Assembly: GCF_013166595.1 (NCBI RefSeq)
Contig: NZ_JABKKG010000003.1
Coordinates: 87,408 to 151,407 of the forward strand
DNA from: Palleniella intestinalis
GTDB taxonomy: Bacteria; Bacteroidota; Bacteroidia; Bacteroidales; Bacteroidaceae
DNA length: 64,000 nucleotides
Direction of reading: 5' to 3'
Below are positions 9,449-16,901 of the stretch, one piece after another. The stretch's first letter is position 1. Every line of letters starts with the position of its first letter. Under the pieces are notes generated by a model. That model ran no database searches. It saw only the letters and a list, made by a program, of their open reading frames with translations, and was not told the DNA's origin. The translations under genes and the position numbers were made by a program.

Positions 9449-9496
9449 AAAAAATGCGGAACCGCCTGTAACAAGGTGGTTCCGCATTTTTTTTTG
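9449..9496. terminator. Bidirectional terminator between autokinase and UpxY genes
   Basis: AAATGCGGAACCGCC (9452-9466) pairs with GGTGGTTCCGCATTT (9475-9489) around an 8-base loop, with one mismatch/wobble in the stem. An A tract precedes it and a T tract follows it. It can stop transcripts from both converging genes. Confidence 0.88.
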
Positions 9497-9533
9497 CTTT
9501 ACCGGTTTCTCAATGTTTGCTTTTTTCCAAAAA

Positions 9534-10223
9534 TCATTCTTCTGCCGGCACCATGAACGCTGCTGGAATATATGCTGTAGCATAGGAGATTATGCCCTCC
9601 AATGTCACTACGACACGAGTCTGAGAATGCACTCTTGCCACCCGTCCCACAATCCCCTCGAATGCACCATGGATTATGCGCACCTTGCCTCCTTTGCGGA
9701 AATGGCACTCTTCGGCGGAGACAGAATAAGCTTTTGTCGTCTCTATCTCTGCAAGGCGCATGAAGTTAAGCATTTCATGGCACGGGATTGTCATAATGTT
9801 GTCTGTCCCTGACGAACTTTTTGTAGTATGGTCATAGGCGAAATTCAGGAAAGGCAGTGCGTGAGCATCTTGTGAACGGTGGGTGAACCGGAAGGCATCT
9901 TGCTCGCTGCCATAGAAAAATATGAATCCGGGGATGCATGCCACATACTGTTTCGTCCTTTTGCCGTTCTTGAAAACAAATTTTGTCTCATGAGGCGTGT
10001 AGGCGAAATATGGGACACTTTCATTTTCTCGATTCTTCTTGTCTTCCAATGCGCAGCTGTTTATGTGCGCCACAGCTTTGTCCGCACGTCCGTAAGTGAC
10101 TCGCATCACATGCCACTGGCTTCCGTCTCGCTGACGGAAATGCGGCGACAGAAACTCTTCTACGGTTTCTTTCTGGAATTCGGCGAGCTTTCGCTTTTCC
10201 TCTTTGTCTGTTTTCTGTTCCAT
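9534..10223 (-). CDS. UpxY/NusG-like transcription antiterminator
   Basis: 229 residues from ATG 10223; an in-frame ATG at 10316 would add a Lys/Arg-rich 31-residue leader and cannot be excluded. The NusG N-terminal domain begins at QWHVMRVTYGR. The C-terminal KOW segment is KGGKVRIIHGAFEGIVGRVARV. UpxY proteins in Bacteroides travel with RNA polymerase to overcome termination in the leader of their own capsule operon and normally are its first gene. Here the gene is on the opposite strand, converging on the autokinase and divergent from the transferase genes. It must therefore act in trans or on another target. A TAACTTTG box lies at 10366-10373. Confidence 0.85.
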   Translation of the reverse strand: MEQKTDKEEKRKLAEFQKETVEEFLSPHFRQRDGSQWHVMRVTYGRADKAVAHINSCALEDKKNRENESVPYFAYTPHETKFVFKNGKRTKQYVACIPGFIFFYGSEQDAFRFTHRSQDAHALPFLNFAYDHTTKSSSGTDNIMTIPCHEMLNFMRLAEIETTKAYSVSAEECHFRKGGKVRIIHGAFEGIVGRVARVHSQTRVVVTLEGIISYATAYIPAAFMVPAEE

Positions 10224-10365
10224 ATACGCTCTCTCTCTGTGAGGTGTAATGTCTTTTTTGAAAAGTGTTTTTATGATGTTTGCAGCACGAGTTTTCTGCC
10301 TTTTCTTCTTCGGCATGCAGCATGTCCGCACTTGCAATGTATGCCTTAGTGCCGCTTTTCTTATG

Positions 10366-10373
10366 CAAAGTTA
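10366..10373 (-). promoter_or_regulatory. Possible -7 box for the UpxY gene
   Basis: TAACTTTG on the minus strand, 43 bp before the ATG at 10316 and 136 bp before that at 10223. No clear TTTG was found 19-20 bp upstream, so the call is weak. Confidence 0.4.
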
Positions 10374-10558
10374 ATGAAAAAACATATAATAATGTCATCA
10401 CCGGCTTAGAATTTATGGATATTTTACTTATTCTCCCGATTATACAAGCGTTTGACATAAGGACAGATTATGAACAGTTTCCAAATCCCCTGCCTGTTAT
10501 AAGTTAAAAGAAAATGTATGGCTCTGAAAATCAGGCAGTAATGGAGTGTAAAACAAAA

Positions 10559-10647
10559 GGTGACACATTACAGTGCAAAATGTTACCTTTGACCAAGCCA
10601 AGGGTTACCTTTCGCACGACAATGTGTCACCCTTTTTCGGCATAATC
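10559..10647. repeat. 22-bp-periodic GTTACC array A, closed by an 11-bp inverted repeat
   Basis: Units start at 10560 (GTGACA), 10582 (GTTACCTTT), 10604 (GTTACCTTT) and 10626 (GTCACCCTTT), exactly 22 bp apart; a fainter GTAATG sits at 10538. The outer units also form a perfect inverted repeat, GGTGACACATT (10559-10569) with AATGTGTCACC (10621-10631). A sister array with the same period and core lies at 48055-48142. Both are in intergenic DNA between divergent genes. Candidate regulator-binding array or small mobile/structural repeat. Confidence 0.7.
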
Positions 10648-10656
10648 CCAACCGTA

Positions 10657-10692
10657 GCATTCCTGCAGTTTTACTCAGGAAAACTGTAATGC
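10657..10692. other. Hairpin next to array A
   Basis: GCATT (10657-10661) and CAGTTTT (10666-10672) pair with AAAACTG (10680-10686) and AATGC (10688-10692). No T run follows, so it is not an obvious terminator. It may act in the DNA or in a long leader transcript. Confidence 0.5.
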
Positions 10693-10767
10693 AAACGAGT
10701 GCCCTGACTTGAGGAACAACTTATTTGCATGTTTTTTTGCACTTGCCTTGAGAAAAATGGAGAAACA

Positions 10768-10799
10768 CTTTCGTAGTTAACTTTTTTTTAGTACCTTTG
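10768..10799 (+). promoter_or_regulatory. Probable promoter of the capsule gene block
   Basis: TACCTTTG at 10792-10799 is a good -7 box. TTTC at 10769-10772, one base off TTTG, lies 19 bp upstream. The spacer contains a T8 run (10782-10789), so slippage could change spacer length. Start would be near 10806, giving a leader of about 250 nt before the exported protein at 11058. Confidence 0.6.
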
Positions 10800-10865
10800 C
10801 GGTGATTATTCATTGAGGCATACGATATATTGTTGTTTTTGATTGTGTGCTATTTGGTAATTATC

Positions 10866-10997
10866 ATGTTGAAGGAGACATTGTCACACATAAATGTTCC
10901 TTTGCTCCCCCCCCCCTTATATTGGGGTTTTCGTGTAAGATTTGTCTCTTATGCAACTGCCGAATCGGTCTCTGCGCTGATAAAGGGGTGTCCCTGA
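10866..10997 (+). CDS. Possible 43-residue leader ORF containing a poly-C tract
   Basis: ATG at 10866 to TGA at 10995-10997, beginning MLKETLSHINVPLL and then PPP, encoded by the C10 tract, followed by LYWGFRVRF. It lies in the inferred leader of the exported protein gene. With 10 C the frame is open to 10997. One extra C gives a stop soon after (GTG TAA), and one fewer C runs to a stop near the next ATG. A Pro-Pro-Pro run can stall ribosomes, so a regulatory leader peptide is possible. No homology is recognised and it may be fortuitous. Confidence 0.35.
   Translation: MLKETLSHINVPLLPPPLYWGFRVRFVSYATAESVSALIKGCP
10907..10916 (+). repeat. C10 homopolymer tract
   Basis: Ten consecutive C in the leader upstream of the 11058 gene. 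Similar C9, G10 and G8 tracts occur inside three glycosyltransferase genes of the same locus. Confidence 0.9.
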
Positions 10998-11057
10998 GAA
11001 ATACAGATGTGTGATGTCCAAAGACAGTTTTTTCTTACCATTTGCCACATTTCTTTT

Positions 11058-12509
11058 ATGTCCTATACAACTTTGAAAACCTTTATCATTTCCTTTGTTT
11101 TTGCACTCGTGCCGTTTGTCTGCATCTCTGCACAAGGAACATCGGACACTCCTGTCTATACTGTCGCCGAAGCTGTGGAAATGATAGAGCAAGGGCACAT
11201 AGGGGAAGAAGTTTATGTGAAAGGGATTGTGAGTCAGATTGTCAGTGGTAATGTTGCTGCGGATGGTTGGATTACTTATGACATCTCGGATGATGGAAAA
11301 AGAAAATCCAAACAACTACGGTTACTGCGCAACTATAAAGGTGCAGATAATGAGAAATGGACGAATATTTCAGAGGTTGGAGTAAAAGACAATGTCATAG
11401 TGTCTGGGAAATTGGGTGAAGCCGTTGCCAATTTGGACAATACATGGTCACTTGAATATGAAAACTATCTTGTAGAACACAACAGTTTCTCTCCAATACC
11501 TATGGAAAGTGAGACTGTGGACTTTACAGATGTTTATTACAGGGCACCTGGTGACAAGATTATCGGAACATATTCCGGAATGTCGTTTGACGCTGTATTT
11601 GAGAAAGGTAATAACAAGAGTACTCCGAGATTTTATATAAATAACCAAAGTGTTTCTCTTTATAAAGGTAATGTTATAACCATAAAAAGCACGACAACAA
11701 ACTTAATATCAAAGGTGGAAATTGAATATGCCAAAGGGCATAAAGATTCAAGTCCGCAGGTAAGTTTGGGGAGTAAGCTGGTTTATGATGAAAATAATGT
11801 TTTGATTTGGGAACAGGAAGAACCTGTGCAGGAATTTCCGCTTACGGTAGGGATGAACTCTCAATTAATTTTAATCACGGTTTATTACGAGAGTGACTCT
11901 GAAACTCAGGCTTATACTCGTGAAGTTATTCCCGGAAGAGTAGGGACAATTTGTTTGCCTTATGCTGTTGAGACCGGTGACTTTTCGGGAGCACGATGCT
12001 ATGAGACAGACTATGTCGGCAACGGAAAAGTCTATTTCTCAGAGGTGAACCGCCTTGAAGCAGGCATGCCATACATCTTTTTCGCAAATGATGACGCAAC
12101 AGAGATTATTGCGAAATATTCCGGCGAACCTGTCGTAGAGGCAGGAACCAAGAATGGTCTCCATGGCACGTTTGAGAAAATAAGCATCAATGAGCGTGAC
12201 AATATCGTTGTTCTCTCAGGCAACCGCCTTGTACTTTGTGGTGACAACAGTTCCCTTGCTGCAAACCGTGCCTATCTGAAAATTGATGAGATATCAACAG
12301 TTCCTACACATGCAGATGGTGCCAAACGTGTAAGTTTTAACTTGAACGGTACCCCTACAGGAATAGAAGGTGTGCCCAGTGACTCACATACACCACCTTC
12401 CGTCACCTACAATATTGCTGGGCAGCGTGTCACACCGACAGCTAAAGGCATATTGATAAGAAACGGCAGGAAATATGTAAATATGCCAGTCTCCCCACAC
12501 AGACAATAG
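11058..12509 (+). CDS. Exported protein with OB-fold-like (DUF6359-type) domain and sorting-like tail
   Basis: 483 residues from ATG 11058, which begins a clear signal peptide (FIISFVFALVPFVCISAQG). The mature N-terminus, YTVAEAVEMIEQGHIGEEVYVKGIV, resembles the DUF6359/OB-fold domains common on Bacteroidetes surface proteins. The C-terminus carries VTYNIAGQRVTPTAKGILIRNGRKYVN, matching in pattern the tail of the 2-3505 protein. It is followed after 5 bp by a MKKKYIAP peptide, as that gene is. It is the first gene after the promoter near 10790 but is not itself a recognisable capsule enzyme. Substrate and role are unknown. Confidence 0.75.
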   Translation: MSYTTLKTFIISFVFALVPFVCISAQGTSDTPVYTVAEAVEMIEQGHIGEEVYVKGIVSQIVSGNVAADGWITYDISDDGKRKSKQLRLLRNYKGADNEKWTNISEVGVKDNVIVSGKLGEAVANLDNTWSLEYENYLVEHNSFSPIPMESETVDFTDVYYRAPGDKIIGTYSGMSFDAVFEKGNNKSTPRFYINNQSVSLYKGNVITIKSTTTNLISKVEIEYAKGHKDSSPQVSLGSKLVYDENNVLIWEQEEPVQEFPLTVGMNSQLILITVYYESDSETQAYTREVIPGRVGTICLPYAVETGDFSGARCYETDYVGNGKVYFSEVNRLEAGMPYIFFANDDATEIIAKYSGEPVVEAGTKNGLHGTFEKISINERDNIVVLSGNRLVLCGDNSSLAANRAYLKIDEISTVPTHADGAKRVSFNLNGTPTGIEGVPSDSHTPPSVTYNIAGQRVTPTAKGILIRNGRKYVNMPVSPHRQ

Positions 12510-12514
12510 AAATC

Positions 12515-12715
12515 ATGAAAAAGAAATATATTGCTCCCACCATAACTATCATGCCCATCGAATGCGATGGCAATCACCTTCTTGCAGGCAGTAATAGCCC
12601 AAATACAGGAATGGATATCCCGACAGGACCACCTGTTGAAGGAGTTGAAGGTGATGCGAAAGAGAATCCTTTCAGCTTTGACGATGATTTTTGGGAAGAG
12701 GAGGAAGATCTGTAA
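12515..12715 (+). CDS. Small acidic MKKKYIAP-type peptide, second copy
   Basis: 66 residues. It shares MKKKYIAP with the 3521 gene. A short stretch with HLLAGS follows, then a Pro/Gly-rich middle (GMDIPTGPPVEGVEG) and an acidic aromatic end (FDDDFWEEEEDL). The shared plan is basic start, hydrophobic strand, small-residue Ser motif and acidic tail with Trp/Phe. It starts 5 bp after an exported protein with a sorting-like tail and ends 16 bp before the acyltransferase gene, so it is co-transcribed with the capsule genes. Function is unknown. Confidence 0.78.
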   Translation: MKKKYIAPTITIMPIECDGNHLLAGSNSPNTGMDIPTGPPVEGVEGDAKENPFSFDDDFWEEEEDL

Positions 12716-12731
12716 ATAGCATGCGTAATTC

Positions 12732-13736
12732 ATGAAGAAAAGGATATTCTGGATAGATGTGGTGAAGGTGATAGCCATTTGTATGGTTATCTATGCACAT
12801 GTATTTTGGATAATACGAGACGCTAAGATTGACGGGACTTTTGCAATGGAGTTCTTTTTGAAAAATAGTATAGTTGTGAGTCTTGGTGTTCCATTGTTCA
12901 TGATGGTTAGTGGGACATTGCTTTTTGATAAGAGTTTTACGAGCAAACTTGATATATTGGCTTTTTACAAGCGAAGTCTGTTGCCTCTTGTCATAACTGC
13001 TGAAATATGGATAATCGCTTATAGCTTGGTAGTACAAGAATCTTTTTCATTGAAGGAACTGTTGCTATGCATGATTTTTATTCACAAGCCGGAGGTGCAT
13101 TTGTGGTATGTAAGAATGATTGTCATGTATTATTTGGCAGTACCTTTCCTTAACATATTGCGTCAGAGATACAAATATGTTTTTATTTCTTTATTGCTGG
13201 CGGTTCTTGCTTTCACATTTGTTTATAATGGCTGGCTGATATGGAAGGGTGATTTATGCCCAACGACTCCAAGCCGTTCCTATTTATGCTATCTTGTCTA
13301 TATGGCGATAGGCTATTGGATAAGTAAAATGGACATCTCCATGTCAAGATGCTTTATTGCTGTTTGTGGAATGCTGTTTGGAAGTTATATTCTTTTTTCT
13401 TCATTGAGAGCAACAGAATATTTCCTATGGTATGACAATCCGTTGCTTGCCTGTATAGCGATAAGCTTGTTCTACATTATTCGTGCAGGCTTTGACTCTT
13501 ATACAATGTCAGGAAAACTACAGTCTTGGATTTCTGAAATCTCTAAAATGTCGTATGGCATATACTTATCCCATTTCATACTGATTTATGCTGTTGGCAT
13601 GTATTTTCATTTGTACGGATGCAGTGAAATGATGCTTTTTGTATCGCTGATAGCTGTATTTTGTGTAAATGTTTGTGCAATTTTTGCCATTAGAATGTTC
13701 TTTCCTAGGTTGGCGCAACTAATGCTCAGGTATTGA
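12732..13736 (+). CDS. Acyltransferase 3 family membrane protein (O-acetyltransferase)
   Basis: 334 residues, about ten membrane helices. The start KRIFWIDVVKVIAICMVIYAHV is the typical family opening, with a His in the first helix pair. KPEVHLWYVRMIVMYYLAVP is the usual second signature. The enzyme would move an acetyl (or other acyl) group across the inner membrane to a sugar of the polysaccharide. It is 16 bp after the peptide gene and 37 bp before the flippase. The acceptor cannot be read from sequence. Confidence 0.85.
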   Translation: MKKRIFWIDVVKVIAICMVIYAHVFWIIRDAKIDGTFAMEFFLKNSIVVSLGVPLFMMVSGTLLFDKSFTSKLDILAFYKRSLLPLVITAEIWIIAYSLVVQESFSLKELLLCMIFIHKPEVHLWYVRMIVMYYLAVPFLNILRQRYKYVFISLLLAVLAFTFVYNGWLIWKGDLCPTTPSRSYLCYLVYMAIGYWISKMDISMSRCFIAVCGMLFGSYILFSSLRATEYFLWYDNPLLACIAISLFYIIRAGFDSYTMSGKLQSWISEISKMSYGIYLSHFILIYAVGMYFHLYGCSEMMLFVSLIAVFCVNVCAIFAIRMFFPRLAQLMLRY

Positions 13737-13773
13737 TTTTTTATTGGTTCTATTATTATAAAGCATTATAGGA

Positions 13774-15333
13774 ATGGCAAATAGGGTACAGAAGACATTA
13801 ATGAATGCGAGAGTAAATTTGATATTTTACTTTCTGTTCCTTTTTATGTCTTTTTTCTCCAGAAAGATATTTCTTGATGCGCTTAGTACTTCATTTATGG
13901 GACTTAGTACAACACTAAGTGGCTTCTTGGGAATATTAAGTTTGGCAGAACTTGGTATAAGCCAGGCTGTTGGCTATGCCCTTTATAAGCCATTGTTTGA
14001 TAAAGATAAAAAAAAGCTGAATGAGATAGTCTCTGTTTTAGGTTTTTTGTACTATATAGTAGGAACTGTAATTCTTGTATGTGGCATTATCATTTCTTTG
14101 TTCTTTCCTTTGATATTTGCTAAAGAAGATTACCCGATGCTACTTATTTATGTGATGTTCTATGCAACTTTAGGATGTTCTCTATTAAGCTATTTTGTAA
14201 ATTACAGACAATCTCTTCTAGGTGCAGACCAACGTTTCTACATTGTTAGTGTATATACGCAGACTTTAACGATAGTTTGTTATATATTACAGATAATTTT
14301 CTTGTATTTTACAGCGAATCCTTATATTTGGATATCAATAAATGTATTCTCCATGGTTATATCAAGTATATTATTAAATTGGAAGATAGATAAGCAATAC
14401 CCATGGCTAAAGACTAGTATACGACTTGGCATGCAGAAATACAAGGAATATCCTGAGATTATGAAAAAAACACGCCAACTCTTTATACATAATATAGGTG
14501 GTTTTGCACAGTTTAAACTTCAGCCTGTGGTTATGTATTCTTTTGCCTCCCTTTCTTCTATAGGCATGTATACCAATTATTCTATATTATCAGATAAAGT
14601 CACAACTTTTGTAGGGCAATTTTTTACGGGCAGTTTAGCTAGTGTCGGTAATTTGATTGCTGAAGGAAATGAAAAGAAAATCATGCGGATTTTTTACGAG
14701 TTATTTTCGTTAAAAATGTTGGCAGCTGGATTTCTTGCTTTCGGTTTGTGGCATCTTACAGAACCTTTTCTCGCATGTTGGCTTGGTGAACAGTATATAA
14801 TGAGTAAAACTCTTCTTTTCTTGATAGTTGTGAATTGTTATATAATGCAGACACGCAGTGTCACGGACCAATTCCTTAATGGCTATGGTATTTTTAGGGA
14901 TGTGTGGGCACCAATTGTAGAATCAATAATATCTGTTGTTGTAGCAATTTTCGGTGGCTATTTTTTCGGGTTGGAAGGCGTCCTTCTTGGTACAATTGTA
15001 AGTATGTCTCTTATTATTGTTTTATGGAAACCGTATCTGTTATTCAAAGATGGATTTAAGCAAAGTGTTTGGCGATATTGGTTTTATTACATAAAGTCAC
15101 TTGTTGGTTTGTGTATGGCATTTGTGATTTCGTCTCAATTATTGTCACTTGTAGCTAACTGCATGGGCATAAACCCTTATTTGTCCTTTCTAAAATGGAT
15201 GATTTTTGCAGTTGTAGCAATGTCTATATTCTCGATTGTCTATTTTGCTTTACTATTTGTATTAACCCAAGGAATGCGTGATTTCTATCATCGTATGACG
15301 GAAATGTTGCTAAAAACGAAACTGAGAAAATAA
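13774..15333 (+). CDS. Wzx-like oligosaccharide flippase
   Basis: 519 residues with about 12-14 hydrophobic segments in the MOP-superfamily layout. The N-terminus has RKIFLDALSTSFMGLSTTLSGFLGILSLAELGI, the pattern of Bacteroidetes lipopolysaccharide/teichoic export proteins. It should flip the lipid-linked repeat unit to the periplasmic side for the Wzy-like polymerase at 29319. It is intact and ends 1 bp before the next transferase start, so translation is probably coupled. Base composition becomes clearly more AT-rich from here to about 26 kb than in the flanks, a usual mark of exchanged capsule DNA. Confidence 0.88.
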   Translation: MANRVQKTLMNARVNLIFYFLFLFMSFFSRKIFLDALSTSFMGLSTTLSGFLGILSLAELGISQAVGYALYKPLFDKDKKKLNEIVSVLGFLYYIVGTVILVCGIIISLFFPLIFAKEDYPMLLIYVMFYATLGCSLLSYFVNYRQSLLGADQRFYIVSVYTQTLTIVCYILQIIFLYFTANPYIWISINVFSMVISSILLNWKIDKQYPWLKTSIRLGMQKYKEYPEIMKKTRQLFIHNIGGFAQFKLQPVVMYSFASLSSIGMYTNYSILSDKVTTFVGQFFTGSLASVGNLIAEGNEKKIMRIFYELFSLKMLAAGFLAFGLWHLTEPFLACWLGEQYIMSKTLLFLIVVNCYIMQTRSVTDQFLNGYGIFRDVWAPIVESIISVVVAIFGGYFFGLEGVLLGTIVSMSLIIVLWKPYLLFKDGFKQSVWRYWFYYIKSLVGLCMAFVISSQLLSLVANCMGINPYLSFLKWMIFAVVAMSIFSIVYFALLFVLTQGMRDFYHRMTEMLLKTKLRK

Positions 15334-15334
15334 T

Positions 15335-16309
15335 ATGCCAAAGGTTAGTGTTGTCATTCCTGTATATGGGGCTGAAAAATATATAAAACGCTGTGCTTGC
15401 AGTTTGTTTGAACAGACGTTGGATAGTATAGAGTATATTTTCGTAGATGATTGTACACCTGATAAAAGTATGGATATTTTAATTGATACACTAAACGAAT
15501 ATCCGGAAAGAAAATCGCAGGTTAGGATTATCCCACTTGAAAAAAATAGCGGACAGTCCGTTGGACGAGCTATTGGTATGGAGGCTGCTACAGGTGAGTA
15601 TTTGATTTCGTGCGATAGTGATGACTGGGTTGAACCTGAAATGTATGAAACAATGTATGATACAGCAAAGCAGTCAGATGTAGATATGGTAATGTGTGAT
15701 GTATGGTTTCATAAACAAAACAATAGGATAGAATATTTTAATATTGGAGATTTTGCATCCCCGCATGAAATGCTTACATGTGGTAAATTCCTGATTTTGT
15801 GGTCTATGTGTGATAAAATGATTAAGACTGAAATTATACATAAATATAGACCGTACGCTGTTCCTGGCATGAATATGTGGGAGGATGTATGCTCCTCGAT
15901 GCTTGTTATGTATTATGCCAAAACATTGAAACAAATACATAGACCTTTCTATCATTATGATATGACAAGGTATAATACAACAGCTTCGTCTCCGATAACT
16001 TTTAATAAGGTACAGGCTCAGGCTAAAAATCTGCAAGAGGTTTTTAGGCGTTTTGGTGAAGAAGGGTTTGATATGGGAGATACTGGGATGATTTATAAAA
16101 GATTTGTCAGAGACAATTTTCTTATTCTTCGTCCAATACCTTTTGCATTTTGGAGAAAAGTTTTTCCAGAGGTAGTGTGGCATGTATATAGTGACAAACA
16201 ATACTCTTTGGTGTATAGACTTTGTTATGTTCTTGCTACTTATGGATGTTATATACCTTTCAAGTTGCAAATGTGGTTTTGGAAAATCAGAAATCAGAAA
16301 AAAGCATGA
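15335..16309 (+). CDS. GT2 family glycosyltransferase
   Basis: 324 residues, GT-A fold. Seen: KVSVVIPVYGAEKYI at the start, FVDDCTPDKS (nucleotide-binding Asp) and CDSDDWVEPEMY near residue 92 (the DxD metal site). There are no membrane helices, so it acts at the cytoplasmic face. Its stop overlaps the ATG of the next, truncated transferase (ATGA at 16306-16309). Sugar and acceptor are unknown. Confidence 0.88.
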   Translation: MPKVSVVIPVYGAEKYIKRCACSLFEQTLDSIEYIFVDDCTPDKSMDILIDTLNEYPERKSQVRIIPLEKNSGQSVGRAIGMEAATGEYLISCDSDDWVEPEMYETMYDTAKQSDVDMVMCDVWFHKQNNRIEYFNIGDFASPHEMLTCGKFLILWSMCDKMIKTEIIHKYRPYAVPGMNMWEDVCSSMLVMYYAKTLKQIHRPFYHYDMTRYNTTASSPITFNKVQAQAKNLQEVFRRFGEEGFDMGDTGMIYKRFVRDNFLILRPIPFAFWRKVFPEVVWHVYSDKQYSLVYRLCYVLATYGCYIPFKLQMWFWKIRNQKKA

Positions 16310-16485
16310 AGAATCCATTAGTCAGCGTAATCATTCCTAATTGCAACCATGCCAGGTATTTGGAGGAACGCATAGACAGTGTTCTTAACCAGACATATAG
16401 GAACTTTGAGGTGATAATACTGGATGATTGCTCGACGGACAATAGTTGTGAAATCTCAATAGATATAAAGACGATAAGCATATAA
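16306..16485 (+). pseudogene. 5' remnant of a GT2 glycosyltransferase
   Basis: Only the first ~50 residues of a GT-A domain are left: NPLVSVIIPNCNHARYLEER, then LDDCSTDNSC. After about 16450 the reading frame leaves family sequence and stops at 16485. The DxD region and the rest of the catalytic domain are missing. The following DNA encodes the end of an unrelated acyltransferase, so an internal deletion joined two genes. It is not expected to be active. Confidence 0.8.
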
Positions 16486-16901
16486 GCAAGATTACATTGA
16501 TTATTGGCTCTTTCTTTTGGCCTGTAAGCCTTGCAGATGGTTCGTATGTGAATTTTAGCAATAAACTAATTGTACCTTATATAATTACTGCAGTTCTTGC
16601 TATATGGGCTATTTATAGCTTACCTTGGTTACGGTTCAATGGGCGAATAAAATTATTTTTGGAGATTATTGGTAAAAATACGATGTCTATACTGACTTGG
16701 CATTTTTTATGTTTCAAGTTCGTGTCGTTATGGATAATACATATATACGGTATAGATATTAAGCATTTGGGAGAATTTCCTATTCTTCATGATTTTGCAG
16801 GAAAGGGCTGGTGGATAGTATATGTTTTCGGAGGTATATTATTGCCCTTGTCCTTTTCTTATTGTTGGCATACATATTTTAATGGAAAACATATTGCATG
16901 A
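16452..16901 (+). pseudogene. 3' remnant of an acyltransferase 3 family protein
   Basis: This frame is open from 16452 to 16901 and encodes only the last ~145 residues of a membrane acyltransferase. Helices include YIITAVLAIWAIYSLPWLRF and VFGGILLPLSFSYCW, with the family segment LEIIGKNTMSILTWHFLCFK. The N-terminal half, including the expected catalytic His region, is absent. It overlaps the stop of the GT2 remnant and is joined to it out of frame. Its stop overlaps the ATG of the next gene (16898), so downstream coupling survives. Confidence 0.78.

Noticed and set aside
9414..9812. 132-codon plus-strand ORF after the autokinase
   Set aside because: It runs through the bidirectional terminator and antisense to the UpxY-like gene, with no protein-like features.
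10559..10647. CRISPR array
   Set aside because: The conserved core is only 9-10 bp, the spacing 22 bp and the unit number four; no cas genes lie nearby. Real arrays have 25-37 bp repeats and 28-40 bp spacers.
15674..16318. 214-codon minus-strand ORF opposite the GT2 gene
   Set aside because: The plus-strand protein has full GT2 motifs; the minus frame is open because the DNA is AT-rich.
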